Shown here piece by piece: positions 43,757 to 55,033 of a stretch of 64,000 bases of DNA. Below the pieces are notes generated by a model, which did not search any database, was not told the origin of the DNA, and saw nothing but the letters and a program-made list of their open reading frames with translations. Numbering within the stretch: position 1 is the stretch's first letter; the number at the start of each line of letters is the position of its first letter. Origin of the DNA: Centrapalus pauciflorus (Eukaryota; Streptophyta; Magnoliopsida; Asterales; Asteraceae); assembly GCA_020465985.1 (NCBI GenBank), contig JAANYP010002037.1, positions 1 to 64,000 on the forward strand, given 5' to 3'. A program made the position numbers and the translations under genes.

Positions 43757-45780
43757 ATGTCTGGAGGAGGAATGACACCCGAAGAAACAAGGGAAATGAT
43801 GCTAGTCTTGATGGCTGAGCAAAATCAGATGATTCAAGATCAGTTTCGGGCTCGAGATGAGGCCAAAGCTAAGCGAAGAGAAGATAAGAGGAAGAATAAG
43901 GAAAAGGAGGGAGGAAACAATGACGAACAAGATGACAACACTGGGTCATCTAATAAGCCTAGAGGTTGTCGGTTTAAGGACTTCAAGGGAAATGGAGCAG
44001 TCGAGTTCAATGGACTGGGTGATGCTGTTGCCGCTCTGGAATGGATAACGGCCACAGAACGGACATTCCGAATCAGCGATTGTGCTGAGAAGGATATGGT
44101 CCGGTTCGCTACTGCAATGTTCACCAAGGATGCAGTAATGTGGTGGAACTCGATGGTGAATGCGTTAACTATGGAGAAAGTATCTGTTATGACATGGGAT
44201 GAGTTCACAGAAGTTTTTACTCAGCAATATTGTCCGGCCGATGAGCGCCGAAGATTGGAGGCTAAGTTCATGACGTTGATACAGGGGACTAAGTCTATGT
44301 CCCAGTATGCTGTAGAGTTTACGACGCTGAGTTTGTTCGCGCCTCATCAGGTGGATACTGAGGAAATAAAAGTGACCAGGTTTGAGGCTGGTCTTGATCT
44401 GGAAATTCGAAGGGTGATGAGCAATGTAGGCTACCCCACATTTGCTGGTCTACTGGAAGCCGCCAGAAATGTGGAACAGATTCTAAGTATGTCTGGATAC
44501 GTGATGGGGTCTGCTGCTGCTTCAGCTAACCCAACTCAACCTTCACCACCGAAACGTCAACGCGAAGGAGGCTACTCTGGTTCTTCACGATCATCGCAGT
44601 ACTCGCCACAAAAGTTCTTCCGTCGACAGTCTAGTTCTTCTGGTCGTGCACGTGCTTACTCTATCAACACCGAGCCACGGTATTGTAATAAGTGCCATCT
44701 GGAACATTTCGGCAAGTGCACAAATGGGCGTGCGTGTTTTTGTTGCGGAGAGTTGGGCCACTTTCAGAATGAATGCCCATGGAAATCTGATGCTTGCCAT
44801 AAGTGTGGGGTATGGGGGCACTATAGTCGGAATTGTCGAAAGAATGCTCCAGCAGCTGCTGCTCCATCGACAACACGATCATCTGGAGGATCTAGTGGTG
44901 GTTCAGTCAACCGCCGGAACCCGCCACAAAGGGCACCAGCTCGTGCATTCCAGATTACGGCAGAGGAGGCTAGCGAAAACCCCGAGGTGGTTACTGGTAT
45001 GTTTATTGTTAATTCCATGCCTGCACGAGTTCTTTTTGATTCGGGTGCCAACCGCTCGTTTGTATCTACTATGTTTGCACAACAACTTGCCATGCCTTTG
45101 TCTAAGCTATCTGCTGTACTAGATATTGAAACTGCTAGTAATACTCTAGTCAAAGTAGATCATGTATACCGTAACTGCACCTTAGTGATTGAAGATGTAG
45201 TCTTCAATTTGGACTTGATTCCGATCGAGTTTAGTGAATTTGATGTAATTATCGGGATGGATTGGTTGATAGAGAATGAAGCCCACATAGTATGTAAGAA
45301 GCGAATGATAAAGATAACTACTCCGGAGGGGCGTGAGATCTGCATTTATGGGGTTAGGGGAAGCGGGGATCTGTGTCTGTTGACCATTGCAAAAGCCCGA
45401 AAGCTTGTTGCAAAGGGTTGTAACGCCTACCTGGCATATGCTATTGATGCCAAGGCTGAGAAGAAGACGTTGGCCGATGTGCCTGTTGTATCACTATTCC
45501 TGGATGTGTTTCCGGAAGACTTGGCTGGCGTGCCGCCTGAGAGACAAGTTGAATTCCGTATTGACTTAATCCCTGGAGCCGCACCGGTAGCTCGTTCCCC
45601 TTATCGCCTTGCTCCTACTGAAATGAAAGAAATGATGACACAACTCCAGGAATTGTTGGACAAGGGCTTCATTCGACCGAGTTCATCGCCGTGGGGAGCT
45701 CCGGTATTGTTTGTGAAGAAGAAAGATGGCACCATGAGGATGTGCATCGATTACCGGGAGCTGAATAAATTGACAATTAA
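43757..45780 (+). pseudogene. Gypsy E Gag, protease and start of RT
   Basis: ATG at 43757 (AACATGTCTGG). The layout matches C: a charged N-terminal helix, capsid domain (ALEWITATERTFRI, MWWNSM), three zinc knuckles (CX2CX3HX3C then two CX2CX4HX4C, about 44680-44840), protease with VLFDSGANRSFVS (Asp codon 45038-45040), linker, and RT up to DYRELNKL. The frame is open for about 675 codons, then a 1-bp loss near 45780 (a Lys codon AAG shortened to AA) shifts RT out of frame. Gag and protease themselves look intact. Confidence 0.93.
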
Positions 45781-48307
45781 AACAAGTATCTGTTGCCGCG
45801 GATAGATGACTTGTTTGACCAGTTACACGGGGCGTGTGTCTTTTCTAAGATTGACTTGAGGTCGGGGTATCATCAGTTAAAAGTTCAAGAGGAAGACGTG
45901 CCTAAGACAGCTTTTAGGACACGATACGGGCATTACGAGTTCTTGGTTATGCCTTTTGGGTTAACCAATGCCCCGGCTATCTTTATGGATTTGATGAACC
46001 GAGGTTGCAGACCGATGTTGGACAAGTCGGTGATTGTTTTTATAGATGACATTTTGGTATACTCTAAGTCTGAAGCCGAACACGCTGATCATCTAAAAGA
46101 GTTATTGGAATTGTTAAGACAGGAAAGGTTGTATGCCAAGTTCTCAAAATGTGAGTTTTGGTTGCAACAGATTCAATTTTTGGGACATGTGATATCGGGG
46201 GCCGGAATTTCTGTTGATCCGGCTAAGGTAGAAGCGGTAAGGAATTGGGAGTCGCCTCGTTCAGCTACGGAAGTCAGAAGTTTTCTGGGGCTGGCGGGCT
46301 ATTATAGGAGGTTTATCAAGGATTTTCAAAGATTGCAATTCCTTTGACTGCATTAACGAAGAAGAATGCACTGTTCATATGGGAAACTGTGCAGCAAGAA
46401 GCATTTGAGATCTTGAAGAAAACGCTTAGTGAAGCACCGATACTTGCTCTACCGGAGGGCAATGAAGATTTTGTGGTTTACACGGATGATTCGAGGTTGG
46501 CGCTTGGTGCGGTATTGATGCAGCCCGTGAAAGTAATAGCGTATGCCTCGAGACAACTTAAGCAGCATGAAAAGAACTACTCAACTCATGATCTTGAGTT
46601 GACAGCTGTCACTTTTGCTCTAAAGTTATGGAGACACTACCTGTACGGTACTAAGTGTCAGTTATACACGGATGATAAGAGCCTGAAGTATATTTTCAGT
46701 CAGAGAGAACTTAACATGAGACAGAGACGTTCGATGGAACTAATAAAGGATTATGACTGTGAAATCCTTTACAATCCTGGAAAGGCTAACGTGGTAGCCG
46801 ATGCTTTGAGTCGCAAAGCATATGCTAAGGATTGCTGCTACATGTTGACGTCTACAATGTTAACATCCACTATTATTGATGATGTCAAGGCCGCTCAAGA
46901 GGAAGCCTTGAAAGATGAAAACGTTGGTAATGAAAATATAAGGGTGCAAATGAAGAATATGGAAACAGGTGAATCGGGTTTGAAAGGTATATATGGGAGG
47001 ATCTGGGTGCCGAAGTTTGGTGGGATGTGAAAAGTGATTATCGAAGAAGCACATCAATCAAAGTTTTCTGTACATCCCGGGAGCACGAAAATGTACAACG
47101 AGCTGAAAGCAGACTTTTGGTTGCCGGGATTAATGAAAGACATAGGTCAGTACGTGCAGAGATGCAGAACTTGTCGGTTAGTGAAAGCCGAACATCATCA
47201 ACCATACGGTAGTTTGCAACCGCTTCCCATTCCGGAATGGAACTGGGAGCATATCACTATGGACTTTGTCACAAAGTTGCCGAAAACTAGGCGTCAACAC
47301 GATGCAATTTGGGTGATAGTTGATCGGTTAAATAAGTCCGCACACTTTATACCGATTCGGGAAAGCTATTCATTAGAGAAGTTAGCTCACATTTACATGG
47401 ACGAGATCGTTGCTAGACATGGAGTCCCGAAGTCCATTGTATCGGACCGGGACAGCCGATTTACTTCCAACTTTTGGTCGACCTTACAAGAAGGGTTGGG
47501 TACGAGAATAGCAATGAGTACAGCTTACCGTCCGCAAAATGATGGTCAGAGTGAGCGGACCATCCTAACGCTTGAAGATATGATGCGATCGTGCATATTG
47601 GATCTCGGTGGTAATTGGGACGATCATTTGCCACTGATCGAGTTCTCATACAATAATAATTATCACGCACGATAAAGAAGGCACCGTTTGAGGCGTTGTA
47701 TGGGAGAAGGTGTAGGACTCCTACGTGTTGTAGGGAAACCGGAGAAACGCCGATTGCTGGACCGACATTGTTACAAGAGACAAATGAGAAGATACAACTA
47801 GTTAGACAGAATATGAAAGCGGCTCAGGATCGCCAGAAGAGTTATTATGACAGGAGGCACAAACCAATCAGTTTTGATGTGAACAATTGGGTTTATTTGA
47901 AGGTGTCACCTATGAGAGGTGTTACACGTTTTGTAAAGAGAGGAAAGTTGGCTCCGAGATTTGTTGGGCCATTCAGGATTACTGAGAAAGTAGGAAATCA
48001 GTCGTATCGGTTGGAGTTGCCGGAAGAAATGTCGGGCATACACCCGGTGTTCCATGTGGGGAACCTTAGAAAGTCGTTCACAACCGAAAACGAAGATTGG
48101 GCTGACCACACTGAGCTGCAGATTGATGAAAGGCTCCGGTATGTTGAAGAGCCGGAATGTGTGTTAGACACGAAAGTGAAGAAATTAAGAAGTAAAGAGA
48201 TAGAGATGGTACTGGTACGTTGGAAGCATCATAAGGGAGCGAATCATACCTGGGAGACTAAGTCTGAAATGATGAAGAAATATCCACAACTGTTTGAATC
48301 CGAGTAA
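45781..48307 (+). pseudogene. Gypsy E Pol: RT, RNase H, integrase, chromodomain
   Basis: RT has FIDDILVYS near 46040. The codons around the C and D intron site are joined directly here (46170/46171). RNase H runs VVYTDDSRL to DALSRKA, integrase HPGSTKMYN, CRTCRLVK, DFVTKLP, VSDRDSRF and DGQSERT, then the chromodomain (EPECVLDTKVKKL to YPQLF). Breaks are 1-bp losses near 46328 and 47660 and a TGA at 47028 that replaces the CGA of C. A stop after FESE (48305-48307) ends it 36 bp before the LTR. Role as in C. Confidence 0.92.
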
Positions 48308-48343
48308 CTTCGAGGACGAAGTTGAGCGTGGTGGAGCCCATGC

Positions 48344-50429
48344 TGTAACATCCTCGGATTTAAATTATTGTAATTTGGATAATTAGATGAATTTTTGTAT
48401 AATTAAGTTGTAATATGTATTTGGATTATGAAAGTTGGTTGCTATTTTGAGAAATTATGAAGCTTTAGAATTTTGAATTATTATTATGGAGTATTAAGAT
48501 TTATAATTGTTAGTAAGGATAAAACTAAGACAAAATCAGTATTTAATGGGATCAGATAAGTTGAGGGGCTAAATGTGCCAAAAGCCGATAATTGGGAATA
48601 AAAGACCATTGGTCTTTCATTTGAATGATATCTCTCTCTCTCTCTACAACTAAAGAACTCTCTCAAACTTCTCACTAAAAATCTGTTGGAATTCAAAATT
48701 GTGGAATCAAATTCGTGGATTACATCTGAAAATTAACAAGATTCAAGAAGAATTAAGGTAAGAAACATTATATCTCAATTTGGGGTTTATTTGGAGGTTT
48801 TAATATTCAAAATTCGGATTTTAATTTAAGAAAAATGTTGATGCATGTGTGTTAAAACAGTGGGAAATCAATTGTTGAACATCCGTGAAGGTTCAGAAAC
48901 AAGAATCGTTAGTTGAATCGATCCAGAAGGTAAGAAATCTGAGTTTTTATGAAATTATGTGTTCTTGAAGTTTTTGCTCATTTTTGGTTCAATCTGGACG
49001 AATTTGGATGTTTATGTTATGGAAAATGATGTAGAAACACTCAAATTATGTTAATAAAACATTCCTCTGGATTGCATGTTGTTAGAAATTGATTTTGGAA
49101 AATTTTAATGAAAATCCGTAAGTTTCGAAGGCAAAACCTGCATGTGAACTCGGCGAGTTCAGGGGGAACTCGCCGAGTTCTCAAGAACATTTTGAATAAA
49201 TCTTTAAAAAAGTCATAAGTGTTGGATCCGAATTCGGTTGAGACCCGAAATTTGGATAGGACCGAAATCAAGTTAAGAACCGAACTCGGATAGACCCGAA
49301 TTCGGATGGGTCAACCCGAACTCGGATGGGTCAACCCTATTCGGAGGGGTCCGAAATTTAGTTATGGATCTGAAATTCGGATATGAACTCGGCAAGTTCT
49401 ATGCTGAACATGTGTAATTCGGATGAGTTATTAAGGACCCGAATTAATGGACAATTAAACACGCAATTGGGATATCTTTAGTACCATATTAAGGCATATA
49501 ATGAAGGGTTATGTGATATTGATAACACACTAAATGATGAGATTTAAATATGAGTTTCGGATGACGATTCCGAATGTTGTAACACTTTCATTTATACAAG
49601 TTAATGTCAAATTGTTAAGGAACATATAATGATGATATGTTTTCCTTATGGAAATGAAACAGGTCCCTTGTGGTGTTGTTTAACCCACAGTGGGGTACTT
49701 TGTGGATCCGGTTGAAATTCCGAGGAGAAATAATATTGCTTAAAGAATAATAACGCACCCACTGTAAGTACCTTTGATTTTAACATTACTGCATCTGCTT
49801 TATGTTTTGCTTTGCCTGCTGAGGCATGTTGTTTCAATTATCTTTTGGCACTCTACTGACCTGCGTATATATGTTGATGCACATTCATACTTGTTGCATG
49901 TCCGTTCATTTGTTGTGCATCCTTTTGATGGACCTGCGTGGTCGCATCTGTACTCTGATGTTACTGTGCTATATGACCCAGAGTTTGACACCTCTGTGGT
50001 CAGGATAGACAGTAAGTCATCCCCGATGTAATGTCTGCCTCAGATGGTTGGTTATCTTATGCCGAGTGTCAGCTCGAAGGAGCTGCGGCTCAGGTTTGCG
50101 TACCTTGGGTACGTGTGGAGTATACGGTATGTGTTACCGCGGTTACTCTGGGTGGCATCTTTGTAGAATGTGTAAACTCATATGGTATTGACTAAGCATT
50201 AGCTTACCCCTTCAGTTGTTGACTTTTTACAGGAAAAGGGAAATCCGCTGCGGGACCATCTAGCTAGGACGTTTGTTGAAGTGATTGAAGATTTCTACTA
50301 TTTAACTTGGTATTTGGTTTATGGAATTACTGTTGTAATAAATTTGGGGATGATGTAATACTTTGAGTATGTAGACTTAGAAATGTAACTTATGTAGCAC
50401 CGTAGGGTGTTTGACAAATTTGAATTATC
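48344..50429 (+). mobile_element. 3' LTR of Gypsy E, 119 bp short
   Basis: It starts TGTAACATCCTCGG and follows the 5' LTR until GAATTATC at 50422-50429, where the 5' LTR continues for another 119 bp (43418-43536). Relative to the 5' LTR it lacks 17 bp and 21 bp of tandem motif units and about 8 bp near 50160. Confidence 0.9.
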
Positions 50430-52828
50430 GAAAAACCAGCTGAGAATGCCTCCAGACAACTTTGCTGGACTAGGCAATCTCATCTTCTTCTTCACAGCTA
50501 ACTCAGACCTTTTTTCTTCCTTTCTAAATCACAGCTTTCTTTTCTCTTCATTTGTGAGTTCCCCATCAGGCTCCTCACTTTCTGATTCAACATTTAGAGC
50601 ATCCTTAAACACATCGATGCCTATCATGTTCTGTTCTACTGTAGTGTATGTATCTGTGATAGGATGTTGTTGAATGATGATCTCATCGGCTTCATCTTAT
50701 TCATCAACCAAAACCTCGTCATCAGATCTCCAATCTGCAACGTCTTCTGGAACGAACTCCCCTTCTTCAAGGTCTTCTATTTCATCCTAAAAATCAAACA
50801 TCACTTCTTCATCTTCACAATCGGCCAAGGCTTCAATTATTTCCTGATCAATTAGGTCTGACGCCTCTGGAGCCTTGCCTTTATCTTAACCTTCACCACC
50901 TCCTATACCCGAAGAACCAGGCTCCCCCTTAATATTTGATTGCTGAGCAGTCTGTTGAGAAAGATCTGCTAGCTCACTTTCTTTCTGCATGCTGGGATCA
51001 TCACCTTCTTCATCGTCTCTTTGAACTCTCCTGAGCTCATCTCCTCTGCAGTTGTTCTCCCCCTGAGCTTGAAGATCTTTCATTATTTGCTTAATCAGGG
51101 TCTGCAGACTTAAAATTTGACAACGCTGAGTCGTCAAATCTTCTTGTTGAGCAGCAACAGTCGTTTGAAGCTTTGCATATTCTATCTCCAGCCTTGAATT
51201 GTGCAATTGCAATTCATTGACTGTTGTTGAAAGCTGGTATATTTGGACTTTTTGGAAGTCCACTTTGATCTTCAACTCTGTAAACTACTGATTTTCGATG
51301 AATGAAACGGAGGTGTATGGAATGGAGGTGGATGTTGATGGAGCGGCGGTTGATGTGGATGGAGCGGGAGTTGACTCAGATGGAATAGCAGAAGTAGATG
51401 GAGCTCCCTGCATGAAGCGATGCCTTTTTTGCAGTATGCCTAGTGGCAACTGGAGCTTCTTCTTCTAAATCAATATCAGAATCTTCGGCCTCTTCATCAC
51501 GAATTACAGGCCTTGTCATCTTCCATCGGCTAACAACTACTCTAGATCCATATCTGCCGATGGTAACAGTCGGATCTTCAGCTACAGTCTCCTCAGAACT
51601 TGACTCTGCTTCAGACACAGAGGCAGTCTCGACTTAACCCTCAGCCTCAGCCTGTTTCCTAGCTTCTTCTCCTTCAGCATGACCTTCTGTGCCTACAATC
51701 TCGGCAACAGGAAGTTGATATTCATCTATCTCCTTGAAAATGTCATCTACATCAGCTGGTGGTTCCAAAATGTCTTGAACCAACTGTTCAGCTATATCTT
51801 CCTCCGCTGCTGCTCCTTGCGCCCAGATTTCCTCCAACGTTTGTTCTTGTTGGTCGAATTGTGGTGCCGAAGTTGATGGCCCAACAGTTTCACTAGCAGG
51901 TTGTGAGCGGGGAATCGTTCTTGCAACCGAAGTTCTTTTTGCCGGTGCTCTCGGTTGTTGAGGTTGCTGCTGCTGCTGTTGTTGTTGGGGGGGGGGGGGG
52001 GCTTCACCTATCCAATTTTCTCCTTCCGGAGTAACAAAATCAGGATCTATCAATGCACCAAATAACGGTGCCACTTGAGGCCTGACCTGCTCAGCCCTTC
52101 GTGCATTATGGGTCTGGCAGTCAGCAAAAATACGCTTATCGATCAAGGCAACACCACTTTGCTTAGGTAGTGGTGGCAGATTCGGCAAAAAGTGTCGGAT
52201 AATCATCATTATGAATCGGGGATACAAATCGTTCTCTGGCCGGAGCAGTAATCTGGTGGACAAACTCCCCGAAAAACATTTCCGAAAAGCTGAACTTTTT
52301 GTTGTAGACCAGGGCAATCAGCGCAGACTGCAGCTTTGACACCATTGTGTCAAACCCAGCTTTCTTCGGTGCGAAACACACCATTATTACATGGACTTGA
52401 TACCTCCACTGTCCAATTAGCCTGCTTTTTACGTAGGACGCCTTCGTTATGTCCTGTGCGTAACCCATTCTCAGAAAGGCCGCTTGCCTTATGGGCATTG
52501 GGGAATCTACAGAGCCTGCTTCTTGCTCCTCTGTGCCCAACTGCAGCATTTCGCTCAACATGTTCACAGAAAATACAATTGGTTGACTGGCTACTCTTGT
52601 ACGTAACACAGTAGGGGTAACGGAGCAATCCACTCGAAGGTGCTCCCAGAATTGCCTTACATATGTCAGAGTGATGGGCAGATTATGCGTAAGTGCATAT
52701 GACACTATGGATTGTGTCAAAAACTCTATCATTGGACGGTATGGCTGAGCCTCTAGCAATTGGAGATCCACAGCCATTACCATATTATGCTTATTATAGA
52801 AGGCACGGTCTCCCATATTTGCACACAA
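50430..52828 (-). pseudogene. Extra ORF (aORF) of Copia F, truncated by the deletion with Gypsy E
   Basis: The - strand starts MCANMGDRAF at 52828 or the second Met at 52816. Its first 150 residues share with the H aORF the pattern M-I-E-F-L, S-Y-A-L-T, V-R-Q-F-W, then L-S-E-M-L-Q-L. Further blocks are QVHVIMVCFAPKKAG, LVYNKKFSFSEMFFGEF, and YPRFIMMII in a shifted frame (1-bp shift near 52230). A Pro/Gln run on a C15 tract follows (51987-52001), then acidic stretches (about 51480-51800) and a coiled coil (50886-51275). Stops lie at 51634 and 51376, and a further frameshift near 51290. It ends at the breakpoint 50430. Function unknown. Confidence 0.75.
51987..52001. repeat. G15 homopolymer (C15 on the coding strand) in the F aORF
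   Basis: Fifteen identical bases encode Pro residues before a CAA/CAG Gln run. Slippage here would shift the downstream frame. Confidence 0.95.
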
Positions 52829-53897
52829 AAATCACCAAACTAAAATTAGAAATTAAATTAAAATTAAATTTGTTAAATTCGAATTTGCATAACTTCGAAC
52901 TTGATTAAGTTCGAAGTCTAACACATTCGAACTTAGACAAATTTGAGAATGTTAAAAGCCATTCGAACTTAATTAAGTTCGAAACACCCATTCGAACATA
53001 ACTGACTTCGAACTTATAGATATTTCAACAAGTTCGAACTTTCTGACAAGTTCGAACCTGAAGAACAAATTCGAAGTCGGTCACTTTCAACTTAATAACC
53101 ATGATTTTAACCCCATTTGACTTAATTAACCGTGTAATTTAGTCCTATTAGGTTCTAATCTAAGTTATGTATCATTTATTTTAAGTTTTAGCTTTTAAAA
53201 CTTGTGATTTAAAGTCACCTATTTTTAAATGACATAAAACTTAAAAAGGATCGATTTTAACCACAAAAACATCCTAAACTAACACTTACTTAGTATTATA
53301 AAGTTCAATATACTCACATATGTGTGTATGTTCGATAAACAGTGAGAAACTTCGAGGAATAGGAAGAATTTCGAATATCGGCAAGTTCGAAGCAATAAGT
53401 TCGAGATCGCCCTGGCAAGTTCGAGAGAGTAAATTCGAGAGTAGATGACATAAATGAAGTACTGTTGACCTATTTATATAATCCACCTTCGAAATTAGCT
53501 TAAGTTCGAACTTCCAGCAAGTTCGAAGGTATCTTCGAATTTGTCTGGATTTCGAACTTAACTGAAAATTTTGAAAATTCTTGAATAAAATCCAACTTTT
53601 TTAACTTTTTCATGTAATGAAAATTTTCCAACTTTGCAAAAACATTCACACTAAGCAACAGATTTTCACGCAATATTTGTTTCTTCAACCAAAAAAGCAT
53701 CCTAGTAACTTTGACCTTTATCCTACTTAAAGTAAAATAAAATAAAAAGAAGGAAAAATATAAAAAGAAAATAAAATAAAATAAAGTAAACCAAAATTAA
53801 AAATACTCAAAAGTTCATTAAAAAATTTACAACTTATACTAACAGAATATTTTTGTGAGAAAGTCAAAGAAGGTTCAATCAGATAGCGATGTCAAAC
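52829..53897 (-). promoter_or_regulatory. Region before the F aORF: internal TATA box and TTCGAA-rich leader
   Basis: It is colinear with Copia B at 21907-22480 in its distal half (about 53330-53897). A - strand TATA box TATATAAATA lies at 53471-53480, preceded by TTCGAAGGTGG, about 640 bp upstream of the aORF ATG. From there to the ORF the sequence is dense in TTCGAA and AAGTTCGAA words (52870-53060, 53340-53560) and resembles the A and B LTR promoter and leader in design. No ORF is supported in it. Confidence 0.55.
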
Positions 53898-55033
53898 AGT
53901 AGGTCCCCAAAAGGTTTCCCTAGTGTATAGTTCTAAGCTGTAGAGGGGGGGGGGGGTGAATACAACAATTTAAAAACTCAACACTCTTTTCTCAATGTTT
54001 GTGTATATTATCAACAAGTGTTAATTACAAACAAGCCTGAATTGCGGAAAGGTTCAAGCTGAGATGACAGATACAACAGTTGTTTAGCTAATCTAAGACA
54101 CACTCAGACTAGATACATTGACTACACTCACTTAGATGCACTCACTGATTTTACAAGACACAGATGGACAGCTTGAGTATGAACAGCTTAGACACACATA
54201 CTGTTATATTCAAGCAGACATGCATGCATGAAAAACACACTTTAATGCACGATCTGATTTCACACTCTTGGTTATCTCACAACCCTTAGAAGCTTCCTTT
54301 TATACTCTCACTAAGAATCTCAGTGAAGCTTCTTCATTGGACAGATGAGATAGTGGGATGTCTTTCCAAAAAGACAAGACACCTTTTCTGCACATTCTGA
54401 TAAAGCAGATTTGTCTTCATATGGCAGAATTTTTGTCTTTTTCTTTTTGTCACTGTTGCATAAGGCTTTAACCAAAAGAGGAATGTCAACTTTGCATCTT
54501 TCTTCTTTAGTTAAGGCCATTTTGATATAAGAAAAGGTCTGTCACCCTTTTCAGATATCCGTTTGTCTTCATGTAACAGAACAGCATATGCAGGCTGTGC
54601 AGTTTCTGTTTTCCACTTTGTCTTCGACTTGTAAACTGATATTGTAGCAAAAAACAATACATGAGGACTTGGAAACATATTCCATAAAGTGTTTAACCTA
54701 TTCACAAAGAACAGGTTCTGTTCACAAAGAACAGGTTCTGTTCACAAAGAACAGAACACTTAGAATCTGTCCAAGCTGCTCAACAGAATAGAGCAGCGTA
54801 GACAGTTTATGTCCAGCCTGTTCAGCAGACAGAACAACTTGGACAATCTGCCTTTCTTGCAACGAATGCAACAGGGTAAACAGCTTTGGCTGATATTGCA
54901 AATCACTTTTCAGGTTTTAAATAAGGCATAAACAGGCCTTAAATTATACCTTCAAGTGCATCAAATAGGTTTGATTAAAAATCTCCCCCTAAGATGTAGA
55001 GCAGGTTTTACTGAGGCCTTTTTGTGCCTAACA
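53898..55033 (-). mobile_element. Solo LTR of the Z/H/K Copia family, inserted in Copia F
   Basis: An inverted copy of the 1.13-kb LTR (compare 861-1994 and 57879-59007) stands alone. CAAAC duplications flank it (53893-53897 and 55034-55038). Copia B shows the empty site near 22480. It carries a G12 run (53945-53956), three copies of the TGTTCTTTGTGAACA near-palindrome (about 54705-54752) where Z and K have two, and TATAAAA on the - strand (54298-54304). Solo LTRs arise by recombination between the two LTRs of a full element. Confidence 0.95.

Larger units (their letters stand above)
41289..50429 (+). mobile_element. Gypsy chromovirus E, right end deleted
   Basis: It is inserted in the RT of Gypsy D; the left flank ATGAG (41284-41288) is the expected target duplication. 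It comprises a 2248-bp 5' LTR, primer-binding site, gag-pro-pol with chromodomain, and a 3' LTR that lacks its last 119 bp and joins the aORF of Copia F at 50429/50430. Because of this deletion no second duplication exists and the other half of D is gone. LTRs differ at several tens of positions by eye, so E is older than C. Confidence 0.9.

Noticed and set aside
50407..50673. 88-codon + strand ORF overlapping the E/F junction
   Set aside because: It is the antisense shadow of the acidic tail of the F aORF and crosses a deletion breakpoint.
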